Source of the DNA: Rhodothermales bacterium
GTDB taxonomy: Bacteria > Bacteroidota > Rhodothermia > Rhodothermales > JANQRZ01
Direction of reading: 5' to 3'
DNA length: 64,000 nt
Assembly: GCA_028284265.1 (NCBI GenBank)
Contig: JANQRZ010000004.1
Span: 62,001-126,000, forward strand
How positions within the stretch are numbered: position 1 is the stretch's first letter; every line of letters begins with the position of its first letter. The notes under the pieces are model-generated. The model was not told where the DNA came from. It did not search any database and was given only the letters and a program-made list of their open reading frames with translations. A program made the position numbers and the translations under genes. Positions 45,334-54,745 of this stretch are shown piece by piece.

Positions 45334-46245
45334 ATGCGGCAGGTATGGGAGCGGCTGAAAACGAACCGAGGGCGCGAGGCGACGGCAGGTTACCTCTTCC
45401 TGTCGCCGTGGCTGATCGGCTTCTTCGTCTTCGGGCTGTACCCGATGGTGATGTCGCTCTACTACAGCCTGTGCCGCTTCGATGTGCTCCGCGTCCCGCA
45501 GTTCATCGGGCTGGAGAACTACGAGACGCTTCTCACCGCCGACCCGTACTTCGGGATTTCGGTCTGGAACACGCTCGTCTACACCGTTCTCCGGGTGCCC
45601 TTCGCGATCACTGGATCACTGCTGCTCGCGGTGCTCGTCAATCAGAGTGTGCGCGGGGTCAAGTGGTTTCGGACCGCCTACTTCCTGCCATCGATCATCA
45701 CGGGTGTCGTGCTGTCGGTGATCTGGCTGTGGCTGTTCAACCCGTCGGTGGGCTTGGTGAACGAAGTGCTCGGGTGGTTCGGGATCGCGGGGCCACTTTG
45801 GTTGCAAAGCCCCGACTGGTCGAAGCCTGCGCTCGTGCTGATGGGGCTGTGGTCGATTGGCGGGGCGCGGATGATTGTCTTCCTCGCCGCGCTGCAAGGC
45901 ATCCCGGACCACCTCTACGAAGCGGTTGAGATCGACGGTGGCGGGGCGTGGGCCAAGTTCCGGCACGTCACCCTTCCGATGCTCTCGCCGGTCATCTTCC
46001 TCTGGACCGTCCTCGAAGTCATCTTCTCATTCCAGGTCTTCACCGAGGCCTACGTGATGACGCAGGGCGGCCCGCTCAACTCGACGCTGTTCTACAACCT
46101 GTACCTCTACTACAAGGCGTTCGACGATTTCGAGATGGGCTACGCCTCGGCGATGGCGTGGATACTCTTGGTCATCACGCTTGTCGTGACCGTCATTCAG
46201 TTCCGGCTCGGCAAGCGGTGGGTCCACTACGAGGGGGGCGTGTGA
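45334..46245 (+). CDS. Carbohydrate ABC transporter permease 1 (MalF/UgpA type)
   Basis: A 303-residue, roughly six-TM inner-membrane permease. The N-terminus GYLFLSPWLIGFFVFGLYPMVMSLYYSL is standard for the family and the EAA loop reads YEAVEIDGGGAWAKFRHVTLPMLSPV. It pairs with the permease encoded next, with a 1-nt stop/start overlap. No ATPase gene is in the window; such systems often share one encoded elsewhere. Confidence 0.95.
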   Translation: MRQVWERLKTNRGREATAGYLFLSPWLIGFFVFGLYPMVMSLYYSLCRFDVLRVPQFIGLENYETLLTADPYFGISVWNTLVYTVLRVPFAITGSLLLAVLVNQSVRGVKWFRTAYFLPSIITGVVLSVIWLWLFNPSVGLVNEVLGWFGIAGPLWLQSPDWSKPALVLMGLWSIGGARMIVFLAALQGIPDHLYEAVEIDGGGAWAKFRHVTLPMLSPVIFLWTVLEVIFSFQVFTEAYVMTQGGPLNSTLFYNLYLYYKAFDDFEMGYASAMAWILLVITLVVTVIQFRLGKRWVHYEGGV

Positions 46246-47084
46246 TGGCAGCGCGTCGCCCCATCGGTCTCAAGCAAGCCCTCGGCTATGGCGCGCTCAT
46301 CGCCGTGGCGCTCGTGCTGCTGTTGCCGTTCGCGTGGATGGTCTCGACCTCGCTCAAAGGCAACGAGGCGATCTTCGCGATTCCGCCGGTGTGGATTCCC
46401 GAGACGCTCCGATGGGACAACTACGCCGAGGTCTTCGAGCGGATGCCGTTTCTGCTCTACCTCCGCAATACAACCGTCATCACGGTCTTCACGATCATCG
46501 GCACGGTCGGGTCGAGCGCAGCGGTGGCGTATGCCTTCGCGTGCCTCCGCTGGCCGGGGCGGGATATGCTGTTCCTGTTCGTCGTGGCGACGATGATGCT
46601 GCCGTTGCAGGTCATCATGATTCCCCTCTTCGTGCTGTTCAAAGAGTTCGGGTGGCTCAACACCTACAAGCCGCTCATCGTCCCGGCCTTCCTCGGCGGG
46701 GGGGCGTTCAACATCTTCCTGATGCGGCAGTTCTTCCTCACACTCCCGACCGAGCTGTTCGATGCGGCGCGGATCGACGGGGCAAGCGAGTGGACCATCT
46801 TCTGGCGGATCGCCCTGCCGCTGGCTCGGCCCGCGCTCGTGACGGTGGCGCTCTTGACATTCATGTTCGCGTGGAACGACTTCCTCGGGCCGTTGATTTA
46901 CCTCTCGGACCAAGCGAAGAACACGCTCGCGCTCGGTCTCGCGCTCTTCACCGGGCAGCACCAGACCGATTGGGGTGTGCTGATGGCGGCGTCGATCCTG
47001 ATGATGGTGCCGGTCATCGCGCTGTTCTTCTTCTTCCAGCGCTACTTCATCAAGGGCTTCACGATGAGCGGGCTGAAAGGATGA
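46245..47084 (+). CDS. Carbohydrate ABC transporter permease 2 (MalG/UgpE type)
   Basis: 279 residues from ATG 46245 (MAARRPIGLKQALGYG); the track start at 45948 runs through the previous gene. About six TM segments, with LLLPFAWMVSTSLKGNEAIF and the EAA loop FDAARIDGASEWTIFWRIALPLARPAL. Together with 45334-46245 it forms the membrane channel of the importer. Confidence 0.95.
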   Translation: MAARRPIGLKQALGYGALIAVALVLLLPFAWMVSTSLKGNEAIFAIPPVWIPETLRWDNYAEVFERMPFLLYLRNTTVITVFTIIGTVGSSAAVAYAFACLRWPGRDMLFLFVVATMMLPLQVIMIPLFVLFKEFGWLNTYKPLIVPAFLGGGAFNIFLMRQFFLTLPTELFDAARIDGASEWTIFWRIALPLARPALVTVALLTFMFAWNDFLGPLIYLSDQAKNTLALGLALFTGQHQTDWGVLMAASILMMVPVIALFFFFQRYFIKGFTMSGLKG

Positions 47085-50000
47085 GATGCTGGTTGCTCCA
47101 TATCACCCTCGTGCTTCTCGCCGCGCCGCTCGCTGCGCAGCCCGTCACCGCGCCGCTCGGTGCCGATGGCATGATTCCCGTCTGGCTCGCCGTCGGGCCG
47201 TTCGAGCAGCCGACGACCGGTTTCGGTACACCTGCCGACGAAGACGTGATCGGAGAGGTCGGTGCACAGCCGACCGAGGGCGACGCCGAGGCGAGTTCGT
47301 GGGCAGCAGGAGAGACCGTGAAGTGGCAGCCCGTCGCGCCGAACGGTGCCGGGCTGGTCGACTTCCACGCCGCCTTTGCCGACGTGATGCCGGGCGACGG
47401 GCCGGAGAAAATCTGGTGGGCAAAGGCGGGCTACGCCTTCACCACGATCCAGAGCGAGACCGAGCAAGACGCCCTCCTCCTCATGGGCAGCAACAGTCGG
47501 CTGAAGGTCGTGCTCAATGGTGAGACGGTCCACATGGTCGACCGCGCCCGCAATGCTGTCGCCGATGAGGACACCGTCCGGGTTCGGCTGCGAGCGGGGG
47601 CGAATCGGTTGCTCGTCAAGGTCGGGCAGTCGCACCGCAACGAGGCGGTACAGTTCTTCGTCCCGTTGGCCTGGGAGTGGGGGTTTTATGCTCGACTCAT
47701 CGAGATGGACGGAGCACCCGCCGATGAGCAGGCTGCGGTCGTCCTTGGCGGTGAGGAGCCGGATGTCGCGCTCGCCTCGTCGTTCTTTTTCCGCGAAACA
47801 GAAAGGGGCTTGCAGCAGCGGTATGATCTTACCGTGACGCGCCGCACATCTGGCTCGATGGATGGGCGAGCGCTGCTGATGGTGGGCGATGAGACCTTCG
47901 CGGTACCGCTCGGTGCGGTGCCATGTGGGGTCAGTCGTCACAAACTCTGGGGACCGCCCGCCGAGGAGCCGACCCCAGCGCGGATTCAGCTTCGGCTCAA
48001 TGGCCTGCCGCCGGTCACACGCGATGTGACGCTGGAGCCACAGCCGAAATACGAGTTGCACCTGATGCTCAACTCGCACACCGATGTCGGCTACACGCAC
48101 CCGCAGCCGACGGTCGCCGAGAAGCACGCGCTCCTGCTCGATGCCGTCATCGACAAGGCCGAGGCGGAGCCAGATTTCCAGTGGACCATCGAGACCATCT
48201 GGCAACTGGAACGGTTCATCGAGGCGCGCTCCGAGGCAGACGTGGAGCGACTCATGGCGCTCGTCCGCGCCGGGCGGATCGCGGTCTCGCCGACCTACGC
48301 CAACCCGTTTACCGGCTGGGTGAGCGAGGAGGAACTGCTCCGCTCGTTCACCCTCGGGCGCGACTACGCCGAGCGCTTCGGCTTCGATCTCAGCGCCGTG
48401 CTGTCGAACGACGTGCCGGGGTTCTCCTGGATGCTCCCCGGCGTGCTCCGCGAGGCGGGTATTCCGTTCTTCGTCACGGGCATCAACGAGGTGTTCAGTG
48501 GCTATGCCTTCCAGCAATCGCTCCCCAAAGCCTTCCGCTGGGAAGGAGCCGACGGGAAGTCGGTTGTGACCTACCGGACCGAGGCCTACAACGAAGGGCA
48601 GACCTACGGGTTGGTCAAGGGCGTCGGAGCCGTTGAGGACCGGCTGCGCGAGCGGTTGCGGAAGCTGCGGGCGCAGGGCAACGAGCACGAGGTCGTATTG
48701 CTCAACACGACCTTCGGCGACAACGGGGGCATCCCGAACGCCGAACTCCAAACGGCGCGGGCGTGGAATGAGCAGTACGCCTTCCCCCGCATCGTCATCA
48801 GCAACCTCGACCGTTTTGCCGAGGCCTTTACCGCTTGTTGCACCGATGATCTCCCGACAGTGCGGGGCGAATGGACCTCAGACTGGGATATGCTCTATCA
48901 GGGCGAACTGGCGCGCGTCGTGCGGCAGCGCGAAGCGCAGCACCGGCTCCCCATCGCCGAGGCGATGTCTACATCGGCGTGGCTGGCCGATGGCAAGGCG
49001 TCGCTGCAACCGATGGTGGACGACGCCTACCATCATCTGCTCCAGTACAGCGCGCACGGCAGTGGGCTGGAGCACGGCTACGGCGGCCCCGACGAGAATG
49101 CCATCACGATGGCCTACCGCGAGGACTACGTCCAGAGCGCCAAGCTGGCGACTGAGGCCATCCTGCAACGGGCTACGCAGCGCCTTGCGCAGCCCATGGA
49201 GTCCTTCGAGACGGAGGCCATTTTCGTCTTCAACGGGATGGGCGTCGCCCGCGACGTGCCGGTCGAGGTGGAGTTCGCGCATGACGCGGCGCGCTACCGG
49301 GTTGTGGAGGGGGCGACGGGCGAGGAGCTACCGAGTGTTGCCGATGGGTATGACCTCCGCTTCGTCGCCCGCGATCTTCCGGCGGTAGGATATAAAAAGC
49401 TCCGGCTCGAAGCGAGAGCCGAAGCTCCGGCGACCGACCTGAGCACAGCGCCGAACGTGATCGAGAACGCCCACTATCGCCTTGTGGTCGATCCTGCAAC
49501 GGGCGCACTCGCGAGTGTAGTCGACAAAGCCACCAGCACCGAACTCGTCCGCACGGGTGCGGTGTTGCCTTTCGGGCTGCCGGTCCACGCCACCTTCGGC
49601 GACCCGTCGGGCTTTGCGCCGCTGCCAGCCGATGGGGTGGCGGTTGAGGTGGTCGACGAGCGCCCGGCGCGGCTCCGGCTGAGGGTGAACTTCGGCGACA
49701 CGGTTGTGCCTAGTGTGACCTACACGTTGTGGGAAAACGTTGCCCACGTCGAGGTCGAGGCCGACGTGAATCTGGAGGCCCTCGCGCCGGTCGGGATTAC
49801 CGAAGAGTACGGCCTCGCGTTTCCGTTTGCGCTCGATGATCCGACGGCACATCTCGGTGTGCTTGGCGGGTTCGTTGAGGCAGGCGTCGACCGATTCACG
49901 GCGATCACGCACGACGTGTATTCACTCCGCCAGAGTTTGGCCTTGACCGATGCCGATCAAACGGTGAGTTGGACGGCGACGGACAGCCGGGTGATCAAGC

Positions 50001-50536
50001 TGCGCGATATCGAGGGTGAGGCCGCGCCGACGCTCGTAGCGGTCCTCGTCAACCACTTCCCACCTGCGTGGAATCGGAATGAGGCAAACGAGGGTACATG
50101 GCCGCTCCGCTTTGCCTTCACGCACCGCGAGGGTACCTTCGACGCTGCGTTTACCGATGGCTTCGGACGCGCCCTCGCGCAGCCTGCCGTCGTCTACCCG
50201 ACGTGGCTCACCGCCGCCGATCCCGTCCGCTCGTTCCTGAAGATCGACGGCGATGCGGTTCACCTGCTCGCTTTCCAGCCGGACGATGAGGGCGTGCTCG
50301 TCCGGTTGAAGAATCCGCATCCCGGTGCCGACGCGGCGGTGCGGGTGAGTCTGCCCGGTCGTATCGTCCGGTCTGCTGAACACATCGCCTTCCTTGGCGA
50401 CGAGGCCGTGCCAGTATCGCTCGATGGCGGATCCGCCGCCGTTCGCCTCGGTCCGAATGAACTTGTCACTCTCCGTCTCCGCCTAGCTGAGGCGAGCACC
50501 GACTCCTCTTCTCTGCTCCAACAAACCACGAGGTAA
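47081..50536 (+). CDS. GH38-like alpha-mannosidase, secreted
   Basis: 1151 residues from ATG 47081, which overlaps the permease stop by 4 nt; the track start at 46334 is spurious. Signal peptide MRCWLLHITLVLLAAPLAAQ points to the periplasm. After a beta-rich N-terminal region (to about 320) comes the GH38 (beta/alpha)7 part: LHLMLNSHTDVGYTHPQPTV supplies the metal His/Asp, and VLSNDVPGFSWMLPGVLREAGI around residue 443 the likely nucleophile Asp region. The HDAARYRVVEGATGEELP and C-terminal beta-domains are as in large GH38 enzymes. It would release mannose from alpha-mannosidic oligosaccharides, in line with the PMI gene downstream. Exact linkage unknown. Confidence 0.87.
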   Translation: MRCWLLHITLVLLAAPLAAQPVTAPLGADGMIPVWLAVGPFEQPTTGFGTPADEDVIGEVGAQPTEGDAEASSWAAGETVKWQPVAPNGAGLVDFHAAFADVMPGDGPEKIWWAKAGYAFTTIQSETEQDALLLMGSNSRLKVVLNGETVHMVDRARNAVADEDTVRVRLRAGANRLLVKVGQSHRNEAVQFFVPLAWEWGFYARLIEMDGAPADEQAAVVLGGEEPDVALASSFFFRETERGLQQRYDLTVTRRTSGSMDGRALLMVGDETFAVPLGAVPCGVSRHKLWGPPAEEPTPARIQLRLNGLPPVTRDVTLEPQPKYELHLMLNSHTDVGYTHPQPTVAEKHALLLDAVIDKAEAEPDFQWTIETIWQLERFIEARSEADVERLMALVRAGRIAVSPTYANPFTGWVSEEELLRSFTLGRDYAERFGFDLSAVLSNDVPGFSWMLPGVLREAGIPFFVTGINEVFSGYAFQQSLPKAFRWEGADGKSVVTYRTEAYNEGQTYGLVKGVGAVEDRLRERLRKLRAQGNEHEVVLLNTTFGDNGGIPNAELQTARAWNEQYAFPRIVISNLDRFAEAFTACCTDDLPTVRGEWTSDWDMLYQGELARVVRQREAQHRLPIAEAMSTSAWLADGKASLQPMVDDAYHHLLQYSAHGSGLEHGYGGPDENAITMAYREDYVQSAKLATEAILQRATQRLAQPMESFETEAIFVFNGMGVARDVPVEVEFAHDAARYRVVEGATGEELPSVADGYDLRFVARDLPAVGYKKLRLEARAEAPATDLSTAPNVIENAHYRLVVDPATGALASVVDKATSTELVRTGAVLPFGLPVHATFGDPSGFAPLPADGVAVEVVDERPARLRLRVNFGDTVVPSVTYTLWENVAHVEVEADVNLEALAPVGITEEYGLAFPFALDDPTAHLGVLGGFVEAGVDRFTAITHDVYSLRQSLALTDADQTVSWTATDSRVIKLRDIEGEAAPTLVAVLVNHFPPAWNRNEANEGTWPLRFAFTHREGTFDAAFTDGFGRALAQPAVVYPTWLTAADPVRSFLKIDGDAVHLLAFQPDDEGVLVRLKNPHPGADAAVRVSLPGRIVRSAEHIAFLGDEAVPVSLDGGSAAVRLGPNELVTLRLRLAEASTDSSSLLQQTTR

Positions 50537-50540
50537 TGCT

Positions 50541-51389
50541 ATGCCCCGTTCTGCTACCGTTTCCCATTCCCGTCGCAGCCTGGCCCTCGTGCTGGGGCTG
50601 TGTCTCATGCTGCCGATCGTCATTGCCGCGTGCGAGATCGTCGAAGTGATCCAGCCCTCCGAGGCACAACAGGGTGAGATTATCGAGGTGCTGGTCACGG
50701 CCCGGAAAACGTTTGATGATGCCAACCCGCACCCCGGTGCGTTGTCAGTGCTCGTGCCCGAGGACTGGTCTTTTGTCTCCGGGGAATACGATGGCGACGC
50801 AGGGGCAGGCGATATGCTCGAAAGCGAAGACTGGGCTGACTCAACGGAGATTGTGCTGCCTGCTCCCGATGGCATGAAATGGATAGCGACGGTTTCCGAT
50901 GACTCGTACACGTCGGAGGCGGATGATTTCTACGACGTGACGCTTCGGCTTCGAGTTGGGCAGGAGGTCGGCACGTTCAATCTGGGCTATCTCATCACGC
51001 TCGCCGACTTTGCCACCCGAGATGTCGATCTGGACCCCGAGGATGGGGTTTCGGCCGACACGATGATGAATCAGCGCATCACGGTCAACCCCTTCGTGTC
51101 GAACGAGGACGGTGCCCAGCCGGATGCTTTCGCACTCGGCCAGAACTACCCCAATCCGTTCGTGGCCTCCACGTCGATCCCGTACTCGCTGGACCGCGCC
51201 GCGGATGTGCGGCTGACCATCTTCGATGCGGCTGGACGTGAGGTGGCGGTTGTGGCAGAAGGCAGCCGGTCGGCAGGAGAGCACACGGCGGTGTTCGACG
51301 CCACGGTTCTTGCGAGCGGCACCTACGTCTATCGCCTTGATGCAGACGGCGGAACGGTCGAGACGCGGCGGATGACGGTCGTGAAATAG
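50541..51389 (+). CDS. Lipoprotein-like/secreted protein with T9SS C-terminal domain
   Basis: 282 residues, 4 bp after the mannosidase gene. The N-terminal hydrophobic segment ends PIVIAAC (Cys31), which could be a lipobox, although T9SS cargo normally uses signal peptidase I. The middle domain (EVIQPSEAQQGEIIEVLVTARKTFDDANPHPGALSVLVPEDW) resembles small beta-sandwich proteins found in Bacteroidota glycan loci. The C-terminus is a clear sorting domain (LGQNYPNPFVASTSIPYSL … TVVK). Carrying both signals is unusual. Possibly a glycan-binding surface protein. Confidence 0.8.
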   Translation: MPRSATVSHSRRSLALVLGLCLMLPIVIAACEIVEVIQPSEAQQGEIIEVLVTARKTFDDANPHPGALSVLVPEDWSFVSGEYDGDAGAGDMLESEDWADSTEIVLPAPDGMKWIATVSDDSYTSEADDFYDVTLRLRVGQEVGTFNLGYLITLADFATRDVDLDPEDGVSADTMMNQRITVNPFVSNEDGAQPDAFALGQNYPNPFVASTSIPYSLDRAADVRLTIFDAAGREVAVVAEGSRSAGEHTAVFDATVLASGTYVYRLDADGGTVETRRMTVVK

Positions 51390-51391
51390 CG

Positions 51392-51421
51392 TATGGGAGG
51401 GCGAGGGGAGAGCCTCCCATA
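51392..51421 (+). terminator. Weak hairpin after the CTD protein gene
   Basis: TATGGGAGG (51392-51400) pairs with CCTCCCATA (51413-51421), without a T-run. It may be a partial terminator or processing site inside the long plus-strand operon. Confidence 0.35.
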
Positions 51422-51475
51422 GCCTTATCCCTCGCCCCCTCCTACCTCAATCACCTACACACTCACACTCAAATC

Positions 51476-52585
51476 ATGCCTTCTCGTCCGCTCCGTGTTG
51501 CCGCCGTGCGCGACCTCGGCCCGCAGTTCACCGTCAACCCGTACCGGATGACCGGGCAGGACGGGGCTTACTCGATCCCGCTCGGCGGGGTCGGTCCGCA
51601 AGAGGCCGACCGCGTGTTCTGGTACTTCGGCGACACGCTCATCGGCGAGCGCCCGCCGGGGAGCCTGCGCGATGTGTTCACGCACCTCGCCGAGATCGGG
51701 CAGCCGCAGGGCCACGCCCCGTTCGAGCGCCTCCCGACGAACACGGGTCTGGTGCTTCCGGCGCAGTCCGGGCGCGGCGGGCTGACCGGATTCCAGCACC
51801 TCGTGGACGCGGATGGCGAGATTCGGCAGCTCGTTCCGCCGGGGCCGGACGACCGCGACGAGTGGGACCGGATGTGGTGCATGCACGGCGTCGCCCTCGG
51901 CGAGACGCTCTACCTGTTCTACATGCACATCCGCATGCTCGAAGACCAAGGCGGACCGTTCGACCTCGGGTTCGAGATCATCGGGTGTGGCTTGGCGAAG
52001 GGGACGGCGGACGAGTGGCAGTTCGAGCGATTGAGTCACGACGGTGAGGATATGTGGTGGCCCTATCCCCAGCCACAGTTTGCTTCCGCCGTGCTCCGGT
52101 CCGACCGGGAGGGTGGCGACTGGCTCTATCTCTACGGCGTCACGGGCTACGAGGACGGCGTGCAGCGGGTCTACCTCGCCCGCGTCCGCCCCGACGCCAT
52201 CGAAGACCTTAGCCAATACGAATACCTCAGCGGCTCCGACCCGACGTGGAGCGCCGACGTCGCCGATGCCTTCTCCGTTTTCGAGGGGCCGCCGAACGAG
52301 CTGTCGGTCTCGTGGAACGACTACCTCGGCAGCTACCTCTCGGTCCACTCGTACAACACCGACGGGCAACAGGTCGGGCGGACGGCCCCGACTCCGTGGG
52401 GACCGTGGAGTGAGCCGACGGTACTGTGGACCGTCGAGGCCACGCCGGACAAGAAGTATCCGGTCGCAGCCTACGCTGGGAAGGAGCACCCGTCGCTCTC
52501 CGAAGACGGCGGGCGGGTGATCTACTTCACCTACATCGAAGCCGAAGAGTATTTCCCCCACCTCATCGAAGTCACGCTAGAGTGA
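51476..52585 (+). CDS. DUF4185 beta-propeller, putative glycoside hydrolase or phosphorylase
   Basis: A 369-residue five-bladed propeller of the DUF4185 type, marked by RVFWYFGDTLIGERPPGSLRD near the N-terminus and repeated blade motifs (DRMWCMHGVALGETLYLFYMHIRML, FASAVLRSDREGGDWLYLYGVTG, FEGPPNELSVSWNDYLGSYLSVHS). The fold is related to GH43/GH117-type enzymes, but the catalytic residues are not established to my knowledge. No signal peptide, so it probably acts in the cytoplasm on imported oligosaccharides. There is a 99-bp gap to the next gene. Confidence 0.75.
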   Translation: MPSRPLRVAAVRDLGPQFTVNPYRMTGQDGAYSIPLGGVGPQEADRVFWYFGDTLIGERPPGSLRDVFTHLAEIGQPQGHAPFERLPTNTGLVLPAQSGRGGLTGFQHLVDADGEIRQLVPPGPDDRDEWDRMWCMHGVALGETLYLFYMHIRMLEDQGGPFDLGFEIIGCGLAKGTADEWQFERLSHDGEDMWWPYPQPQFASAVLRSDREGGDWLYLYGVTGYEDGVQRVYLARVRPDAIEDLSQYEYLSGSDPTWSADVADAFSVFEGPPNELSVSWNDYLGSYLSVHSYNTDGQQVGRTAPTPWGPWSEPTVLWTVEATPDKKYPVAAYAGKEHPSLSEDGGRVIYFTYIEAEEYFPHLIEVTLE

Positions 52586-52684
52586 GTGGGGGAGGATGAG
52601 CGTGTGGGGGTGTGAGGGTGGCTCCCGTTCAGACGCGCAACTGCACCCTCGTACTCTCAACCCCCGATATTCTCTCACCCACCC

Positions 52685-54745
52685 ATGATCCCGACCGTCG
52701 ACGACCTCCGAAGTGCTCCGATGACGAAGCGGTACGGCGACCTGTTCGCCGCGCCGGGGCTGACCAACTTCCTCGGCTGTGTCCAGATGGACCTCGACCT
52801 GACCGGGATTCACAGCCTCAACTTTCCGCCCTTCGGCACGGCGGATGTCAACACGGCAAACCTGTATCTCGATGGGCGGCTCTTCAACGCGCTCGGCGCG
52901 CCGGTCACATTCCACTGGTGGCCCGACCGGGTTGTTCGCGAGGCCGAGTACGACGGGTTGAAGCTGACCTCAACGACGGCGCTTGCGGTCGGTCGGATGG
53001 CGGCGGTGATGACGCTGGAGGTCGAGAACCGCAGCGGGTCCGAGCGCGAGGTGGCGATTCGGTTCGGCGTGCAGGGCAGCGCGACGCAGGCGCGGCGTCC
53101 GTGGAACGCTCCGCTCCCGCCACACGAGACGGGGCACGACGTGTCGCTCGATGAGGGGCGGGGCGCTGTCCGATTCAAGGCGACCGAAAGCGAGGCCGTG
53201 CAGATTCAGGGCACGGCACCCAAGCCCGATGGATTACGCGCCGTCGCGCTCGCGCACACGCTGCGCCTTGCCCCCGACGAGACCGGACGGATCGACTACG
53301 TCCACGCTATCGGCGAAACGGATGCCGAAGCCGAGGCGGCTTACGATGCGCTCATCCACGACGTGCTCGGCGAACTCGACCGCATCTGTGCCGACTGGAA
53401 CGCTGAGTTGAAGGCTGTCTTCACCCCGCACAATGATCGCTACTCCGGCCACCTCCCCGAACTGCATACGACCGACGACACCATCGCCAAGCTCTACGCG
53501 ATGGGTGCGCTCGGCGTGGTCTACTTCAAGCGCGACTCGCCCCACTCGGTCCACGGGCGGGCTTACGACACGCTCATGCCGCGCTACTGGCAGTCGGTGA
53601 CCTTCCTGTGGGACTACTTCCTCTCGTCGCCCATCCACGCGCAACTCGATCCGGCGGTGATGCGTGGCTATCTCGACCGCTGGATGCACCTCGACGTACA
53701 CCAGCACTTCGGGACCGAGTACCTGACCGGACAGGGCGTCGGCAACTGGTACGCCGTCAACGATTTTGCGATGGTTTCGATGGCGAGCACCTACGTCCGC
53801 TGGACCGGCGACCACGACTGGCTGACGGGCAATGTCGAGGGGAGCGACGAGCGGATCATCGACGCGCTCCGGCGCTACGCGACCAACTGGCGGCGGTTCA
53901 AGACCAACAGCGGGCTGGCCGACTACGGCGGACTGAACAACCTCCTCGAATGCGTTCACACCTACCTGCACGAGGTCGCCAGTCTCAACGCGGCCAACGT
54001 GTTCAACCTCCGCGAGATCGGGCGGCTGCTCGCGCACGTCGGCGAGCCGGACGACGGCGCGCTGGAGGCCGAGGCGCAGCAGATTCTGCGCGACCTCGAT
54101 ACGCTCTACGTCGATGGCACAGGGTACTGGCGAGCGCGCTTCCCCGACGGGTCCGAACGCGAGGTCCGGCACTGTTACGATCTGCTCACGGTTCTCAACA
54201 CCATCCCCGACGACCTCTCGCCGAAGCGGAAATCCGAGATGGTCGATTACTTCCGGCGCGAGTTGCAGACCCCGCATTGGTTGCATGCCCTCTCGCCCGG
54301 CGACGACGATGCCTTCCGCGACGTGCGCCCGGACCACCAATGGAACGGGGCCTATCCGGCGTGGCCGCCCGAGACCGCGCGCGGCCTCTTCCGCATCGGC
54401 GAGGCCGACCTTGCGCTCGACTGGCTGCGCGGCCTCGCCCGGAGCGCAAACCAGGGACCCTTCGGGCAGGCCCACTTCGCCGAAGCCGTCTGGCCGACCA
54501 CCGACGGGGCCGCCACCAAGGTGCCGCCCGATGAGCCGTACATTAACGACTGGACGTGCTCCTCCAACGGAAGCTGGGTAAACGTGATCATCGAGGGCCT
54601 CTTCGGCGTTCGACCGGGCCTCGGCGGACCGCTGGAGGCGGTGCCGCAGTTTGGGTCGTTCGACGCGGGGGCCGAATTGCACAATGTGGTACACCAAGGC
54701 ACGCGCTACCACATCACTCGTGACGGAGCGCACGTCGTCTCGTGA
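52685..54745 (+). CDS. Six-hairpin (alpha/alpha)6 glycosidase-like enzyme
   Basis: 686 residues without a signal peptide. An N-terminal beta-sandwich (to about 215) is followed by an (alpha/alpha)6 barrel with YWQSVTFLWDYFLSS, WYAVNDFAMVSMASTYVRWTGDHDWL, NLLECVHTYLHEVASLNAANVFNL and DHQWNGAYPAWPPETARGLFRIGEADLALDWL. This layout is shared by GH63, GH37, GH15, GH78 and related families. I cannot place it in one, and no trehalase signature is visible. Likely a cytoplasmic exo-glycosidase for imported oligosaccharides. The TGA overlaps the next GTG by 4 nt. Confidence 0.75.
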   Translation: MIPTVDDLRSAPMTKRYGDLFAAPGLTNFLGCVQMDLDLTGIHSLNFPPFGTADVNTANLYLDGRLFNALGAPVTFHWWPDRVVREAEYDGLKLTSTTALAVGRMAAVMTLEVENRSGSEREVAIRFGVQGSATQARRPWNAPLPPHETGHDVSLDEGRGAVRFKATESEAVQIQGTAPKPDGLRAVALAHTLRLAPDETGRIDYVHAIGETDAEAEAAYDALIHDVLGELDRICADWNAELKAVFTPHNDRYSGHLPELHTTDDTIAKLYAMGALGVVYFKRDSPHSVHGRAYDTLMPRYWQSVTFLWDYFLSSPIHAQLDPAVMRGYLDRWMHLDVHQHFGTEYLTGQGVGNWYAVNDFAMVSMASTYVRWTGDHDWLTGNVEGSDERIIDALRRYATNWRRFKTNSGLADYGGLNNLLECVHTYLHEVASLNAANVFNLREIGRLLAHVGEPDDGALEAEAQQILRDLDTLYVDGTGYWRARFPDGSEREVRHCYDLLTVLNTIPDDLSPKRKSEMVDYFRRELQTPHWLHALSPGDDDAFRDVRPDHQWNGAYPAWPPETARGLFRIGEADLALDWLRGLARSANQGPFGQAHFAEAVWPTTDGAATKVPPDEPYINDWTCSSNGSWVNVIIEGLFGVRPGLGGPLEAVPQFGSFDAGAELHNVVHQGTRYHITRDGAHVVS

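Noticed and set aside
47042-48751. 569-aa minus-strand ORF
   Set aside because: Antisense to the GH38-like gene, which has clear catalytic motifs and 4-nt operon overlaps.
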